The notes beneath the pieces were generated by a model, which saw only the letters and a list, made by a program, of their open reading frames with translations, did not search any database and was not told the DNA's origin. From Fodinicurvata sp. EGI_FJ10296 (lineage in GTDB: Bacteria > Pseudomonadota > Alphaproteobacteria > DSM-16000 > Inquilinaceae): DNA of 64,000 nucleotides. Position numbers and translations under genes: made by a program. Location: assembly GCF_040712075.1 (NCBI RefSeq), contig NZ_JBFCVL010000004.1, positions 186,001-250,000 on the forward strand, in the 5' to 3' direction. Position 1 is the stretch's first letter. Each line of letters starts with the position of its first letter. Below are positions 34,743-43,795 of this stretch, in pieces.

Positions 34743-35650
34743 GCCTGCTGGCCCGCGTCGAAGCCTGCAGCCGGCTGGACCGGTCATCTGTCGTCCCGTT
34801 TCTGATCGACGGGGTCCGCTATGGTCTTGTCGGCAGGTCGGCGCGGCGATGCCTGACCGCAATGGGCACGCCATTTATGGTCCAAACCGGGAGCAATGGC
34901 GATTCGGAACCTGCGGCCATCCGTCTCGACACCGATCCCGCGCTGCCGCCCGCCGACCGGGTCGCCATGCGTAGCGCGGCACTGGATCGGGCCGTGGACC
35001 GAATGCTGGAGGAGGGCATTCTCCGCCGTCGGCGATCAGAAGTGTATACGGTCGTTAACGGCTGGGGCGAAACGCCGGTCGCCACGGTCGATCGCGCGGC
35101 GATGACGGCTTTCGGATTTCTGGCCTTCGGCGTTCACGTCAACGGATATGTCGGCGACGGTCCCGACCGGAAACTGTGGATCGCCCGGCGCAGCAGCGAT
35201 CGGGCGATCGCGCCGGGCCAACTCGACAATATCGTGGCTGGCGGCATCGGCGACGGCCATTCGATATTCGAGACGCTGATCAAGGAATCGTATGAGGAAG
35301 CGGGCCTTCCGGCCGAGATTGCGGGAATGGCGCGCCCTACCGGCACGGTCAGCTATGTCACGCATGACACCGACGGCGGCGACGGAACCGGCGTGCGCCG
35401 CGACGTGCTGTTCAATTACGATCTCGCGCTGCCGGCAAGGGTCGAGCCGTACAACACCGATGGCGAGGTCGCCGATTTTTCCCTGATGCCCGTCAATCAG
35501 GTCATTCAGCGACTGGAAACCGGCGACGATTTCAAGTTCAACGTGGCCCCGGTGATGATCGATTTCCTGATCAGGCACGGCCATATCGGGCCCGAACATC
35601 CGGACTATCAGGCGCTGATGCAAGGCCTGCACCGGCCCGTCGACGCCTGA
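34739..35650 (+). CDS. DUF4743-type NUDIX hydrolase
   Basis: A 303-residue protein with an N-terminal DUF4743-like domain (about 15-120) and a C-terminal NUDIX domain. The NUDIX box reads GGIGDGHSIFETLIKESYEE followed by AGL; Lys replaces the usual Arg, as in this subfamily. The group includes eukaryotic thiamine pyrophosphokinase-linked NUDIX proteins that hydrolyse oxidised thiamine diphosphates. The HVNGYV and WIARRSSDR segments before the box are typical of the family. It is translationally coupled to the ACT-like gene. A housecleaning role for damaged thiamine diphosphate is a family-based inference. Confidence 0.88.
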   Translation: MSLLARVEACSRLDRSSVVPFLIDGVRYGLVGRSARRCLTAMGTPFMVQTGSNGDSEPAAIRLDTDPALPPADRVAMRSAALDRAVDRMLEEGILRRRRSEVYTVVNGWGETPVATVDRAAMTAFGFLAFGVHVNGYVGDGPDRKLWIARRSSDRAIAPGQLDNIVAGGIGDGHSIFETLIKESYEEAGLPAEIAGMARPTGTVSYVTHDTDGGDGTGVRRDVLFNYDLALPARVEPYNTDGEVADFSLMPVNQVIQRLETGDDFKFNVAPVMIDFLIRHGHIGPEHPDYQALMQGLHRPVDA

Positions 35651-35677
35651 CACGGCGCCTTTTTCGGAACCGAACGA

Positions 35678-36667
35678 TCAGCCCTCGACGAACGGGCCGG
35701 CCAGCGCCAGATCGAGTATCTCTTGCGCTGTGTATCCGCGCGTTCGCAGCGACGCCACCGACAGGCTGTCGGCCCTTTTTGCCAGTCGCTTGCCATCGGG
35801 GCCGGCAACCAGCGGATGATGATGATATCGCGGCGCCGGAAGGCACAGCAGTTCCTGCAGCAGCCTGTGCACATGGGTCGCGGAAAACAGATCGGCCCCG
35901 CGCGTCACCACGGTTATGCCCTGATCGGCGTCGTCGACGACGACAGCGATGTGATAGCTGGTCGGCGCGTCCTTGCGCGCGAGAATAACGTCTCCCAACA
36001 GATGCGGATCGACGGTAACGCGGCGCGCGGAAATGGCTGCACCGTCCTGCATCCCCTCTTCGACCCAGGCAAGCGGCCCGGCCATCCCGGCCGCGCGGGC
36101 CGCATCCAGGCGCAGCGAAAATGGCCGCCCCTCGGCCTTGCGCGCAGCGCGTTCTGACCCGCTCAATCGGCGGCAGGTGCCGGGATAAAGCGCGCCATGG
36201 GGGCCGTGCGGCGCCGATGCCATGCCAGCCAGTTCGGCCTCGATTTCGCGTCGGGTGCAAAAACACGGATAGACCACGTCCAGGCGCTCCAGCGCCGCGA
36301 CCGCCGCATGATACCGATCGAGCCGCTCGGACTGTCGGATAACCGGCGCATCGGAAGCCAGTCCCAGCCAGTCCAGATCGTCCAGCAGCAGTTTCTCCCA
36401 TTCCGGGCGCGAGCGGGCGATGTCGATGTCCTCAATTCGGACCAGATACCGGGACGCCCCACGTACACCGGCCGGGGGCGTGTCCGCATCGCTTCCCCGA
36501 CTGGAACCGCCATAGGCGCGGCGGCGCGCAAACGCGGCGGAATAGACGTGTCCCAGATGGAGGTATCCCGTCGGGCTGGGAGCGAAGCGCGTCACCGCGC
36601 CGGACCAATCGCGATCGTCTTCGGCATAGCCGCTCAATTGACCACTCCCGCAGCATTCATCGGGCAA
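35678..36667 (-). CDS. gluQ: Glutamyl-Q tRNA(Asp) synthetase
   Basis: A truncated class I synthetase homologue. TRFAPSPTGYLHLGH carries the HIGH-type motif and GKRLAKRADSLS stands for KMSKS. A zinc-site region with YPCFCTRREIE and LYPGTCR is present. The frame gives 329 residues from a TTG; a GTG near the FAPSPTG segment would give about 306, closer to the usual 290-300. There is no anticodon-binding domain. The enzyme attaches glutamate to queuosine in tRNA(Asp). It converges with the NUDIX gene. Confidence 0.92.
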   Translation of the reverse strand: MPDECCGSGQLSGYAEDDRDWSGAVTRFAPSPTGYLHLGHVYSAAFARRRAYGGSSRGSDADTPPAGVRGASRYLVRIEDIDIARSRPEWEKLLLDDLDWLGLASDAPVIRQSERLDRYHAAVAALERLDVVYPCFCTRREIEAELAGMASAPHGPHGALYPGTCRRLSGSERAARKAEGRPFSLRLDAARAAGMAGPLAWVEEGMQDGAAISARRVTVDPHLLGDVILARKDAPTSYHIAVVVDDADQGITVVTRGADLFSATHVHRLLQELLCLPAPRYHHHPLVAGPDGKRLAKRADSLSVASLRTRGYTAQEILDLALAGPFVEG

Positions 36668-36744
36668 GCCCTGTGACGGCCATCAAGTGTCCTGATCGCG
36701 GCCACGGATTGACAACCGGGGGTTACTGCCGTCACAAGGGTTGG

Positions 36745-37401
36745 ATGACAGATATGACCCTTACCGGCCCCCGCACCGAACCGGCTTCCGGTGGCCCCGC
36801 CCGCAATATCGTCCTCTTCCTGCACGGATTGGGCGCCGATGGCAACGACCTGATGGGACTGGCACCGCATCTGGCGCCCCTGTTTCCCGATACGCTTTTC
36901 GTCGCACCGAATGCGCCATTCGCCTGCGACATGGCGCCATCGGGCTTTCAGTGGTTTTCGTTGAACGAAGCCTCACCCGCTTCAATCGCCGAAGGCGTTC
37001 GCGCCGCCGCGCCGGCACTTGACAAGACAATCGACGATCTTCTGGCCGAGACTGGCCTTCAGCCGTCGGATCTCGCATTGTTCGGCTTCAGCCAGGGCTC
37101 GATGATGGCCTTGCACACTGCCTTGCGCCGCCCGGAGCCTCTGGCCGGCGTTGCCTCCTTCTCCGGCGCGCTGATCGATCCCGAAAGCCTGCAGACCGAA
37201 ATCAAATCGAAGCCCCCTGTCCTGCTGGTCCATGGCGATGCCGACCAGATCGTTCCGCCTCAGGCGTTGACGGGCGCGCAGTCTGTGCTGGAAGCGCTCG
37301 GTGTGCCGGTCGCTGCCGTGATGCGACCGGATCTCGAACACGGAATCGACGGCGAAGGAGTCCAGGCCGGCGCATCGTTCCTCAAACAGATTTTCGGGTA
37401 G
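36745..37401 (+). CDS. Carboxylesterase / phospholipase family hydrolase
   Basis: A 218-residue alpha/beta hydrolase from ATG 36745, which follows AAGGGTTGG. It has LFLHGLGADGNDL near the N-terminus as oxyanion region, nucleophile motif GFSQGS, and the Asp and His in VHGDADQIVPPQAL and DLEHGI. This is the family of small carboxylesterases and lysophospholipases (YpfH/Est type). It is a cytoplasmic monomeric esterase with no signal peptide. It is followed by an intrinsic terminator, so it probably stands alone. Confidence 0.9.
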   Translation: MTDMTLTGPRTEPASGGPARNIVLFLHGLGADGNDLMGLAPHLAPLFPDTLFVAPNAPFACDMAPSGFQWFSLNEASPASIAEGVRAAAPALDKTIDDLLAETGLQPSDLALFGFSQGSMMALHTALRRPEPLAGVASFSGALIDPESLQTEIKSKPPVLLVHGDADQIVPPQALTGAQSVLEALGVPVAAVMRPDLEHGIDGEGVQAGASFLKQIFG

Positions 37402-37412
37402 TCAAAAAGCGT

Positions 37413-37445
37413 AAAAGCGCCGCCCCACACGGCGCGGCGCCTTTT
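37413..37445 (+). terminator. Intrinsic terminator of the esterase gene
   Basis: GCGCCGC at 37417-37423 pairs with GCGGCGC at 37434-37440, flanked by AAAA and TTTT. It lies 12 bases after the esterase stop, and the flanking A/T runs could let it act in both directions. Confidence 0.85.
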
Positions 37446-37588
37446 ATGTGTTTCTTACAACTGGATGACAATACAGGCACACCGAAGCACTTGATATTGC
37501 GCCGATCGCGGTAACGGGCTAAGGCTATAGAGGAACGAACGCCGTTTCGCGGCGTTTGGATCGGGTTAACAACCAAGGGAGCGGGTCT

Positions 37589-38152
37589 TTGACACCCCCT
37601 GCTGAGAGTTGCCCGGCTCTGGTGCTGAACGCTGATTTTCGGCCCCTGAGCTATTTTCCTTTGTCGCTGTGGCCGTGGCAGGAAGCGGTCAAGGCGGTGT
37701 TCCTCGACCGCGTCAATATCGTTGCCGAGTACGATCGCCATGTGCGCAGCCCATCCTTCGAAATGGCCCTGCCAAGTGTCATCTCGCTGAAGGAATTCGT
37801 ACCGGCTTCGCGACGGCCGGCATTCACGCGGTTCAACGTATTCCTCCGCGACAAGTTCACCTGCCAATACTGCGCCGTCCGCTTTCCCACACATGAACTG
37901 ACTTTCGATCATGTCATCCCCCGCGCCCATGGCGGGCGGACCACCTGGACCAACGTCGTTACCGCCTGCTCGGCCTGCAATCTGCGCAAAGGCAGCAAAA
38001 ACTTGCGAGAGTGCGGCATGGAGTTGAAGAAGACGACAAGACAGCCGACCACGATCGAACTTCAGTTGAATGGACGTGCATTCCCGCCAAATTTCCTCCA
38101 TGAGAGTTGGCGGGATTTTTTATATTGGGATTCCGAACTGGATCCCTGGTAG
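37589..38152 (+). CDS. HNH endonuclease family protein
   Basis: A 187-residue protein, started here at TTG 37589, where GGGAGCGGG lies close upstream. It begins LTPPAESCPALVLNADFRPLSY, the lead seen in stand-alone chromosomal HNH proteins. The nuclease core is FTCQYCAVRFPTHELTFDHV, with the H in DHVIPRAHGG and N in TTWTNVVTACSACN; the CxxC pairs form the zinc ribbon. Such genes are conserved in alphaproteobacteria and their biological role is not settled. No mobile element borders are visible. Confidence 0.88.
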   Translation: MTPPAESCPALVLNADFRPLSYFPLSLWPWQEAVKAVFLDRVNIVAEYDRHVRSPSFEMALPSVISLKEFVPASRRPAFTRFNVFLRDKFTCQYCAVRFPTHELTFDHVIPRAHGGRTTWTNVVTACSACNLRKGSKNLRECGMELKKTTRQPTTIELQLNGRAFPPNFLHESWRDFLYWDSELDPW

Positions 38153-38255
38153 CCGGCATTCTTGCGATCCGCCGTATGGTATGCAGCCTTTCGGATCAGG
38201 CGCGCACGGCCTATACTGCCGAGTGCATCTGCATTTCCGGTGGTATCATCCCGTC

Positions 38256-39173
38256 ATGAATGTGAAGCTTCTGGAAAGCTTTGTCTGGGTCGCGCGGCTG
38301 CGGAACTTCCGGCTGGCCGCAGAGCGGCTGGGCGCCACACAGCCGACGATCTCGATGCGAATCGCTTCGCTGGAAAGCCAGTTGGGAACGAAACTGCTGG
38401 TTCGAAACGCACGCGATGTTCACCTGACCCAGCAAGGGCTCGAGGTGCTTCGCCATGCCGAGACGATCGTTTCCCAGACCAACGAACTGATCAAACGCAC
38501 GCGCGATATCGAGGCGTTTCAAGGCACGCTGCGGCTGGGCGTGATCGACACCATCATCCACACCTGGTTGATCGGCCTTCTGGAAGCGATCCAGGACATG
38601 TACCCCGACGCCATGGTCGAAATCTATGCCGATACCAGTTTGAACCTGACGCAGCAATTGCGCGCGGGCGAAATCGACATGGCCCTGATCATGGGACCAG
38701 TGAACGACGGCGGACTCGTCAATGTCGACCTGTGCAGCTACTCGATGGCATGGGTATCCAGCCCGAAACTGTTTTCCGATCCGCCGGAAATGGATGTCGC
38801 GGATCTGGCCTCGCGGCCGATCATTTCCTATCCCCGGGGTTCGATACCCTATGCCGTAATCGAGGATTATTTTCGCGGCCCCGAGTTTCCGAAAGTACGG
38901 CTGAACTGCTCGAACTCGCTGGCGACGATCATCAGGCTGGCGATCGATGGCCTGGGTGTCGCGGCGATTCCTCCGGTCCTGATCCAGCGCGAAATCGCCG
39001 AGGGATTGCTGTCGGTACTGCCGGTGCGCCAGACATTCCCGGCGCTGGCGTTCACTGCCACCTACCGCACGGACCCCGAAAACGGCGTCGTTTCCGCCGT
39101 GGCCGCGATCGCGCGATCGAGTGCTCACCAATATTGCAGCACCGTCGATCCGTCCCTTGCGCAATGCCGGTAA
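38256..39173 (+). CDS. LysR-family transcriptional regulator
   Basis: A 305-residue regulator from ATG 38256. The N-terminal winged helix reads LLESFVWVARLRNFRLAAERL and GATQPTISMRIASLE, followed by a periplasmic-binding-like effector domain starting around residue 90. It lies immediately upstream of the TRAP transporter genes, in the same direction. Between them is a palindrome with the LysR T-N11-A form, which makes this gene a candidate regulator of the transporter operon. The effector is unknown. Confidence 0.9.
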   Translation: MNVKLLESFVWVARLRNFRLAAERLGATQPTISMRIASLESQLGTKLLVRNARDVHLTQQGLEVLRHAETIVSQTNELIKRTRDIEAFQGTLRLGVIDTIIHTWLIGLLEAIQDMYPDAMVEIYADTSLNLTQQLRAGEIDMALIMGPVNDGGLVNVDLCSYSMAWVSSPKLFSDPPEMDVADLASRPIISYPRGSIPYAVIEDYFRGPEFPKVRLNCSNSLATIIRLAIDGLGVAAIPPVLIQREIAEGLLSVLPVRQTFPALAFTATYRTDPENGVVSAVAAIARSSAHQYCSTVDPSLAQCR

Positions 39174-39228
39174 TCAGCGGGCTTAGGAAACACATCATCA
39201 GGAAAGCTTATGGCTTCTGATTGAAATT

Positions 39229-39245
39229 AATTGTTGGACACAATT
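39229..39245 (+). promoter_or_regulatory. Palindromic operator upstream of the TRAP operon
   Basis: AATTGT, a five-base spacer TGGAC, and ACAATT form a perfect palindrome that includes a LysR-type T-N11-A core. It is centred about 86 bases before the binding-protein ATG. Confidence 0.6.
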
Positions 39246-39322
39246 TTGAAACATCTGCGAGGCTCGCTGCCTACCTTGGCATCATAGCCGAGGGAAAACG
39301 TTTCAACAGGGGGACCGATCCT

Positions 39323-40324
39323 ATGAGGCTGAAAACAATTCTTCCAGCAGCCGCAAGCGCCGTGGCACTGACTTTGGCCATATCTTCGGCTCATGCCGAA
39401 ACCTGGCGCATGTCCCACAAGATGCCGGCCGACAGCGTCGAAGGCGAACTTTTCCAGATGTTCGCCGACCTCGTCGCCGAAAAGACCGACGGCGACATCA
39501 CCGTCAATGTCTTCCCCAGCGAACAGCTCGGCCAGGACGACACGATTCTCGAACAGCTCCAGTTCGGTACCGTCCACCTGTATCTGGAGGGATTTACCTA
39601 TCTTCAAAAATGGGTAGATGACGTCAAGTGGTCCAGCGCACCGTTCCTGTTCGATGACCGCGAACACTATGCCCGCTTCATGCAGTCAGATGTCGTCGAA
39701 GGCTGGCTCGAACAGATCGAAGAAGAAGCCAACATCACCGTCATCGGCGATGTGGCCGCGTTCGTGCGGGGGCCTTACCGTGTCATGGTTTCCGAGCGGG
39801 ACTGGGAAACGCTCGAAGAAATGCAGGGCATCCGCATCCGCATGCATCCCGACGAACTGGCCGCCAACGCCTGGACCCATCTGGGCGCGGAAGTCCGCAC
39901 GCTGGGTTGGACGGAAGTCTACGAGGCCATCGACCGCGGCATCGTCGAAGCCGTCAACTCGCCGATGGCGCTCGTCGAAGCCATGCGCTTCTACGAGGTC
40001 GCACCGCATATCGTCCGCCACGACGAGTATCCGCAAGGCATGACGTTCATGGTGAATTCCGACGCCTGGAATTCCCTTTCCGAGGAGAACCGTCAGGCCA
40101 TCATCGAAGCCCACGAGGAAACCGCGGCGGCCTCGGTCGCCCGCACCGACGCCATCGTGGAAGAATCGCTGGAACGGATGCAGCAAGAAGGCGTCGAGTA
40201 CACCGAGATCGACACCACCGCCTTTGTCGAACGCATGCGGTCCTTCTACGACGAAGCAGCCGAGAGCGGCGAAATGCCGGCTGATTTTCTTGAAGCCGTC
40301 AACGCGACACGCGAGGACAGCTAG
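39323..40324 (+). CDS. TRAP transporter substrate-binding protein (DctP type)
   Basis: A 333-residue periplasmic protein from ATG 39323, with AGGGGGA upstream. The signal peptide ends SSAHAETW. The mature part has MSHKMPADSVEGELFQMFADLV, VNVFPSEQLGQDD and the RIRMHPDELAANAWTHLGAE segment with the conserved Arg that binds carboxylate ligands in this family. It delivers an organic acid to the membrane subunits encoded next. The ligand is not known. Confidence 0.94.
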   Translation: MRLKTILPAAASAVALTLAISSAHAETWRMSHKMPADSVEGELFQMFADLVAEKTDGDITVNVFPSEQLGQDDTILEQLQFGTVHLYLEGFTYLQKWVDDVKWSSAPFLFDDREHYARFMQSDVVEGWLEQIEEEANITVIGDVAAFVRGPYRVMVSERDWETLEEMQGIRIRMHPDELAANAWTHLGAEVRTLGWTEVYEAIDRGIVEAVNSPMALVEAMRFYEVAPHIVRHDEYPQGMTFMVNSDAWNSLSEENRQAIIEAHEETAAASVARTDAIVEESLERMQQEGVEYTEIDTTAFVERMRSFYDEAAESGEMPADFLEAVNATREDS

Positions 40325-40327
40325 CCG

Positions 40328-40816
40328 ATGGCGCCGGTCAGAGCGGCCCTGGATGTTTGCGAGCGCGCGTTTCTCGTGCTCGCAAACACCATGCTCATCA
40401 TCATGTTGACGATCAACGTGATGAACATCGCCAGCCGGTTCCTGTTCGAGCAGGGACTGGCATGGGTTTTTCCCTGGACCACCGTCCTGTTCGTCTGGAT
40501 GAGCTTTCTGGGCTTCTTCGTCGTTTACCGGCGCAACAAGGACATCACTGTCGAATTCCTGATGGCGATGGCTGGGCCGCGAATTCAGATGATCGGTCGT
40601 CTGGTCGTCAATCTGGCGATCGTGGTCCTGCTCGCCATCATCCTGATCGAAGCCCCGGCCCTGCTCGAACGTCAGGTGGGAACGATCCAGATGGTGGGAA
40701 TCGAACGCTACTGGCTTTCGGTGCCGCTTTTCGTCAGCTGCGCCCTGATCATCGTGCATTTCATCGTCGATTCCGTCGATGTCGTCGCCGGCCGTCCACC
40801 GCCCGACGACGACTGA
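40328..40816 (+). CDS. TRAP transporter small membrane subunit (DctQ type)
   Basis: A 162-residue protein with four hydrophobic helices and the WTTVLFVWMSFLGFFVVYRRNK stretch typical of DctQ. It starts three bases after the binding-protein stop. DctQ binds the large subunit and helps to receive the periplasmic protein. Confidence 0.9.
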   Translation: MAPVRAALDVCERAFLVLANTMLIIMLTINVMNIASRFLFEQGLAWVFPWTTVLFVWMSFLGFFVVYRRNKDITVEFLMAMAGPRIQMIGRLVVNLAIVVLLAIILIEAPALLERQVGTIQMVGIERYWLSVPLFVSCALIIVHFIVDSVDVVAGRPPPDDD

Positions 40817-40860
40817 CGATCCGCGCCCTCCGCCAACGATAACGAACGGAGACCGCCACC

Positions 40861-42144
40861 GTGGCCTGGATTCTGTTCCTCGGCTTCATCGCCTTCATCT
40901 TGTTACGCGTGCCGATCACAATGGCGATCGGCCTCGCCGTCCTTGCGTCGATCGTCTTCGCGGGATTTGGTGACACCCTCTACATCATTCCCGTCCAGGT
41001 TCTCCAGGGCGTCAACAACCCGGCGCTGCTGGCCATCCCGTTCTTCGTCCTCGCCGGCAATCTGATGAATGCCGTCGGCATGACCGATCGCATTTTCAAC
41101 TTTGCCGGTTGTCTGGTCGGTCATTTTCGCGCCGGTCTCGCTCAGGTCAACGTCATCGCCTCGATGATCTTCGCCGGCGTCTCCGGGGCGGCGGTAGCCG
41201 ATATCGCCGGGCTCGGCGCGGTCGAGGTCAAGGCGATGCGCGACCGGGGTTATCCGGCCGAATTTGCCGCCGCGCTGACAGTGGCCGCTGCGGTCATCGG
41301 CCCGATCATTCCGCCATCAATCGGCCTGGTCATCTATGCCTATCTCTCCGGCACGTCCGTCGCCCGGCTGTTCCTTGGCGGCATCATTCCCGGTCTGCTG
41401 ATCGTCGTGGCGCTAATGCTGTTCAATCGCTGGGCGGCCACACGCTACAACTTTCCGCGTGAGGAACGGGCGACGCTCAAGCAGACGGCCAGATCGGCGA
41501 TCGACGGCATTGCCGCCCTGATCGCGCCCGCGATCATCCTGTTCGCGATCGTGACCGGATTCACCACCGCGACCGAAGCGGGGGTGCTGGCCTGCGCCTA
41601 CACACTATTGCTCGGGCTCCTCTACCGGACGCTCTCAGCCAAGGCATTGTGGACGGCCATGACCGACACGATGCTGATCACCAGCGTCATCATGATCATC
41701 ATCGGCTTTTCGCATGTCATGGGCTGGCTGCTGGCGATTGAAATGATCCCGCAGATGCTGGCATCCGGCATACTTTTGCTGACCGACAGCCGGCCCGTAT
41801 TCCTCGGTCTGCTGCTGATCTTTCTGTTGCTGATCGGCTGCGTCGTCGAAGGCGTCCCGGCAAAGCTGATCCTTGTGCCCATGCTGCTGCCGCTGATCGA
41901 TCAGTTCGGCGTGGACCGGGTTCATTTCGGCCTGATCATCCAGCTTGCGCTGTTGATCGGCATCGCCACGCCGCCGATGGGGATCGGTCTCTATATCATT
42001 TCCGAAGTCGGCAAGGTCTCGTTCGAGAAGGTCACGATCGCGATCCTGCCGATGCTGGTCCCGCTGATCGTCGTGCTCATCCTGATTACCTATATCCCGC
42101 AACTCACCTTGTTCCTTCCGAACCTGATCATGGGACCCGGATAG
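40861..42144 (+). CDS. TRAP transporter large membrane subunit (DctM type)
   Basis: A 427-residue polytopic protein from GTG 40861. It has the DctM landmarks PFFVLAGNLMNAVGMTDRI, GVSGAAVADIAGLGAVEVKAM and GPIIPPSIGLVIYAYLSGTS, with about twelve hydrophobic segments. DctM couples uptake to the sodium gradient. It completes the three-gene TRAP operon. Confidence 0.94.
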   Translation: MAWILFLGFIAFILLRVPITMAIGLAVLASIVFAGFGDTLYIIPVQVLQGVNNPALLAIPFFVLAGNLMNAVGMTDRIFNFAGCLVGHFRAGLAQVNVIASMIFAGVSGAAVADIAGLGAVEVKAMRDRGYPAEFAAALTVAAAVIGPIIPPSIGLVIYAYLSGTSVARLFLGGIIPGLLIVVALMLFNRWAATRYNFPREERATLKQTARSAIDGIAALIAPAIILFAIVTGFTTATEAGVLACAYTLLLGLLYRTLSAKALWTAMTDTMLITSVIMIIIGFSHVMGWLLAIEMIPQMLASGILLLTDSRPVFLGLLLIFLLLIGCVVEGVPAKLILVPMLLPLIDQFGVDRVHFGLIIQLALLIGIATPPMGIGLYIISEVGKVSFEKVTIAILPMLVPLIVVLILITYIPQLTLFLPNLIMGPG

Positions 42145-42213
42145 CGCCAGGATCGTTGTAACCGTTGGACAGACGTACCCTGGGGCAGACCCCGGGATCA
42201 AAGGAGACAGACG

Positions 42214-43023
42214 ATGAAAACCGCCCTCATTCAAATGAACTCGCAGAACGACAAGGAGGCCAATATCCGCGACGGCATCGCCCTGATCGAACGGGCGGTG
42301 GCCGAGGAAAAGCCGGACATGGTCGTTCTGCCGGAAATGTGGACGTTCCACGGCGGAACGGCCCAGGACCGCCGCGACGCCGCCGAGCGTGTCCCCGACG
42401 GCCCGGTCTATGGCAAGATGGCCGATCTGGCCGCCAAGCACGGGATCATCCTGCACGCCGGCAGCATGCTGGAGGTAGCCAGCAACGGTAAAGTCCACAA
42501 CACGACGCTGGTATTCGGCCGCGACGGCAGCCAGCTGGCGCTGTACCGCAAGATACACCTGTTCGACATCGTTGCCCCCGACGGTACGAAATACCTCGAA
42601 TCCGAAGCGGTCGAGCCGGGACGCGACATCGTCACCTACGAGGTCGATGGCATTACGGTGGGCTGTGCCATCTGCTACGATATCCGGTTCCCGGAACTGT
42701 TCCGGCGCCTGCGCGACGCCGGCGCCCAGGTCATCGTCCTGCCGGCCGCCTTCACGCTGATGACCGGCAAGGACCACTGGGAGGTTCTGGCACGCGCCCG
42801 GGCCATCGAAACCCAGACCTATTTCCTGGCCGTCGGGCAGGTCGGAACCTATGACGGCGGCAAAAAGGCCACCTGGGGCCACACCATGGCCATCGAGCCG
42901 TGGGGCGCCGTGGTTGCCCAGATGCCCGACCGCGTCGGCTATGTCTGCACGCGGTTCGATTGGGAATCGCAAGCCCGGATCCGCCAGAACGTCCCCATCC
43001 AGACGCATCGTGTCCTGGACTGA
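42214..43023 (+). CDS. Carbon-nitrogen hydrolase (nitrilase family)
   Basis: A 269-residue cytoplasmic enzyme with the complete nitrilase-fold triad: Glu41 in VLPEMW, Lys113 in YRKIHLF and Cys154 in CAICYDIRFPE. The LARARAIETQTYFLAVGQ stretch after it is typical of omega-amidase and Nit-like branches. The likely reaction is hydrolysis of an amide or N-carbamoyl group. It follows the TRAP operon by 69 bases and precedes an RraA-like gene, so it may act on the transported compound. The substrate cannot be fixed. Confidence 0.9.
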   Translation: MKTALIQMNSQNDKEANIRDGIALIERAVAEEKPDMVVLPEMWTFHGGTAQDRRDAAERVPDGPVYGKMADLAAKHGIILHAGSMLEVASNGKVHNTTLVFGRDGSQLALYRKIHLFDIVAPDGTKYLESEAVEPGRDIVTYEVDGITVGCAICYDIRFPELFRRLRDAGAQVIVLPAAFTLMTGKDHWEVLARARAIETQTYFLAVGQVGTYDGGKKATWGHTMAIEPWGAVVAQMPDRVGYVCTRFDWESQARIRQNVPIQTHRVLD

Positions 43024-43112
43024 CGCCTGACTTTTCGGGCCGAACCATACCGCTGCCGGTGGGACGCATTTCCACCGACAGCGGCGCATTATGCCAATAC
43101 CAGAGGCCAGAG

Positions 43113-43775
43113 ATGTTCAAAATCAACCCGATGCCCGAGGCCGTCACCACGGCCCGTCTGGAGAAGCTGCGCCAGGTCGAAACGGCGACAGTCGGTCATT
43201 TCCTGCATTCCGGCTTCATGGATCCGGAACTGCGCGCCGTTCTACCCGGCCGCCGCGTCGCCGGCACGGCAGTCACACTGCGCCTGCCGCACGCTGACAG
43301 CACACTGCTGCATTACGCGATGAAGCTGATCCGCCCCGGCGATTTCCTCGTCATCGACCGCGCGGGCGATCGGCGCCACGCCTGCTGGGGCGGCGTGATC
43401 ACCCATACCCTGGCGCGGATCGGCATCGCCGGCGGCGTCGTCGACGGACCGGTCACGGATATCGCCGATTTCGCCAAAAAGGACCTTCCGGTCTGGGCAA
43501 CGGGGCCCTCGCCGATCACGACCAAGCTGCTCGGCACCGAGGGGCAGATGAATGTGGCGGTCAGTTGCGGCGGCGTTGTCGTCAATCCCGGCGACGCGGT
43601 TCTGGCGGACGAGAACGGCATCATCGTACTCAACCCCGACACTGTCGATGCGGTGGCCGACCGCGCCATCGGCATGCAGGAACGTGAAATCACCCTACTG
43701 CAGCGCATCGACGCCGGCGAACATCTGCCCGATATCAGCGGCGCGACGGAGAAGGTCGAGAACGCGCTGGCCTGA
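43113..43775 (+). CDS. RraA family protein (aldolase/dehydratase-like)
   Basis: A 220-residue protein from ATG 43113, with AGAGG upstream. It has the RraA-fold landmarks AGTAVTLRLPHADSTLLHYA, PGDFLVIDRAGDRRHACWGG, GGVVDGPVTDIADF and NPGDAVLADENGI. The Gly-rich GG(V/I)VDGxxxD motif contains the Arg/Asp region used by 4-hydroxy-4-methyl-2-oxoglutarate aldolases, though Pro stands where that enzyme has Ala-Arg. True RraA binds RNase E. Here a catabolic role is more likely because of its place after the transporter and the amidase. Confidence 0.82.
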   Translation: MFKINPMPEAVTTARLEKLRQVETATVGHFLHSGFMDPELRAVLPGRRVAGTAVTLRLPHADSTLLHYAMKLIRPGDFLVIDRAGDRRHACWGGVITHTLARIGIAGGVVDGPVTDIADFAKKDLPVWATGPSPITTKLLGTEGQMNVAVSCGGVVVNPGDAVLADENGIIVLNPDTVDAVADRAIGMQEREITLLQRIDAGEHLPDISGATEKVENALA

Positions 43776-43795
43776 CGGGCCCTGTTGCGGCCTTG

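Noticed and set aside
37589-38152. The HNH gene as part of a homing element or restriction system
   Set aside because: No intron, intein or methyltransferase partner is adjacent, and the protein matches the stand-alone chromosomal HNH type.
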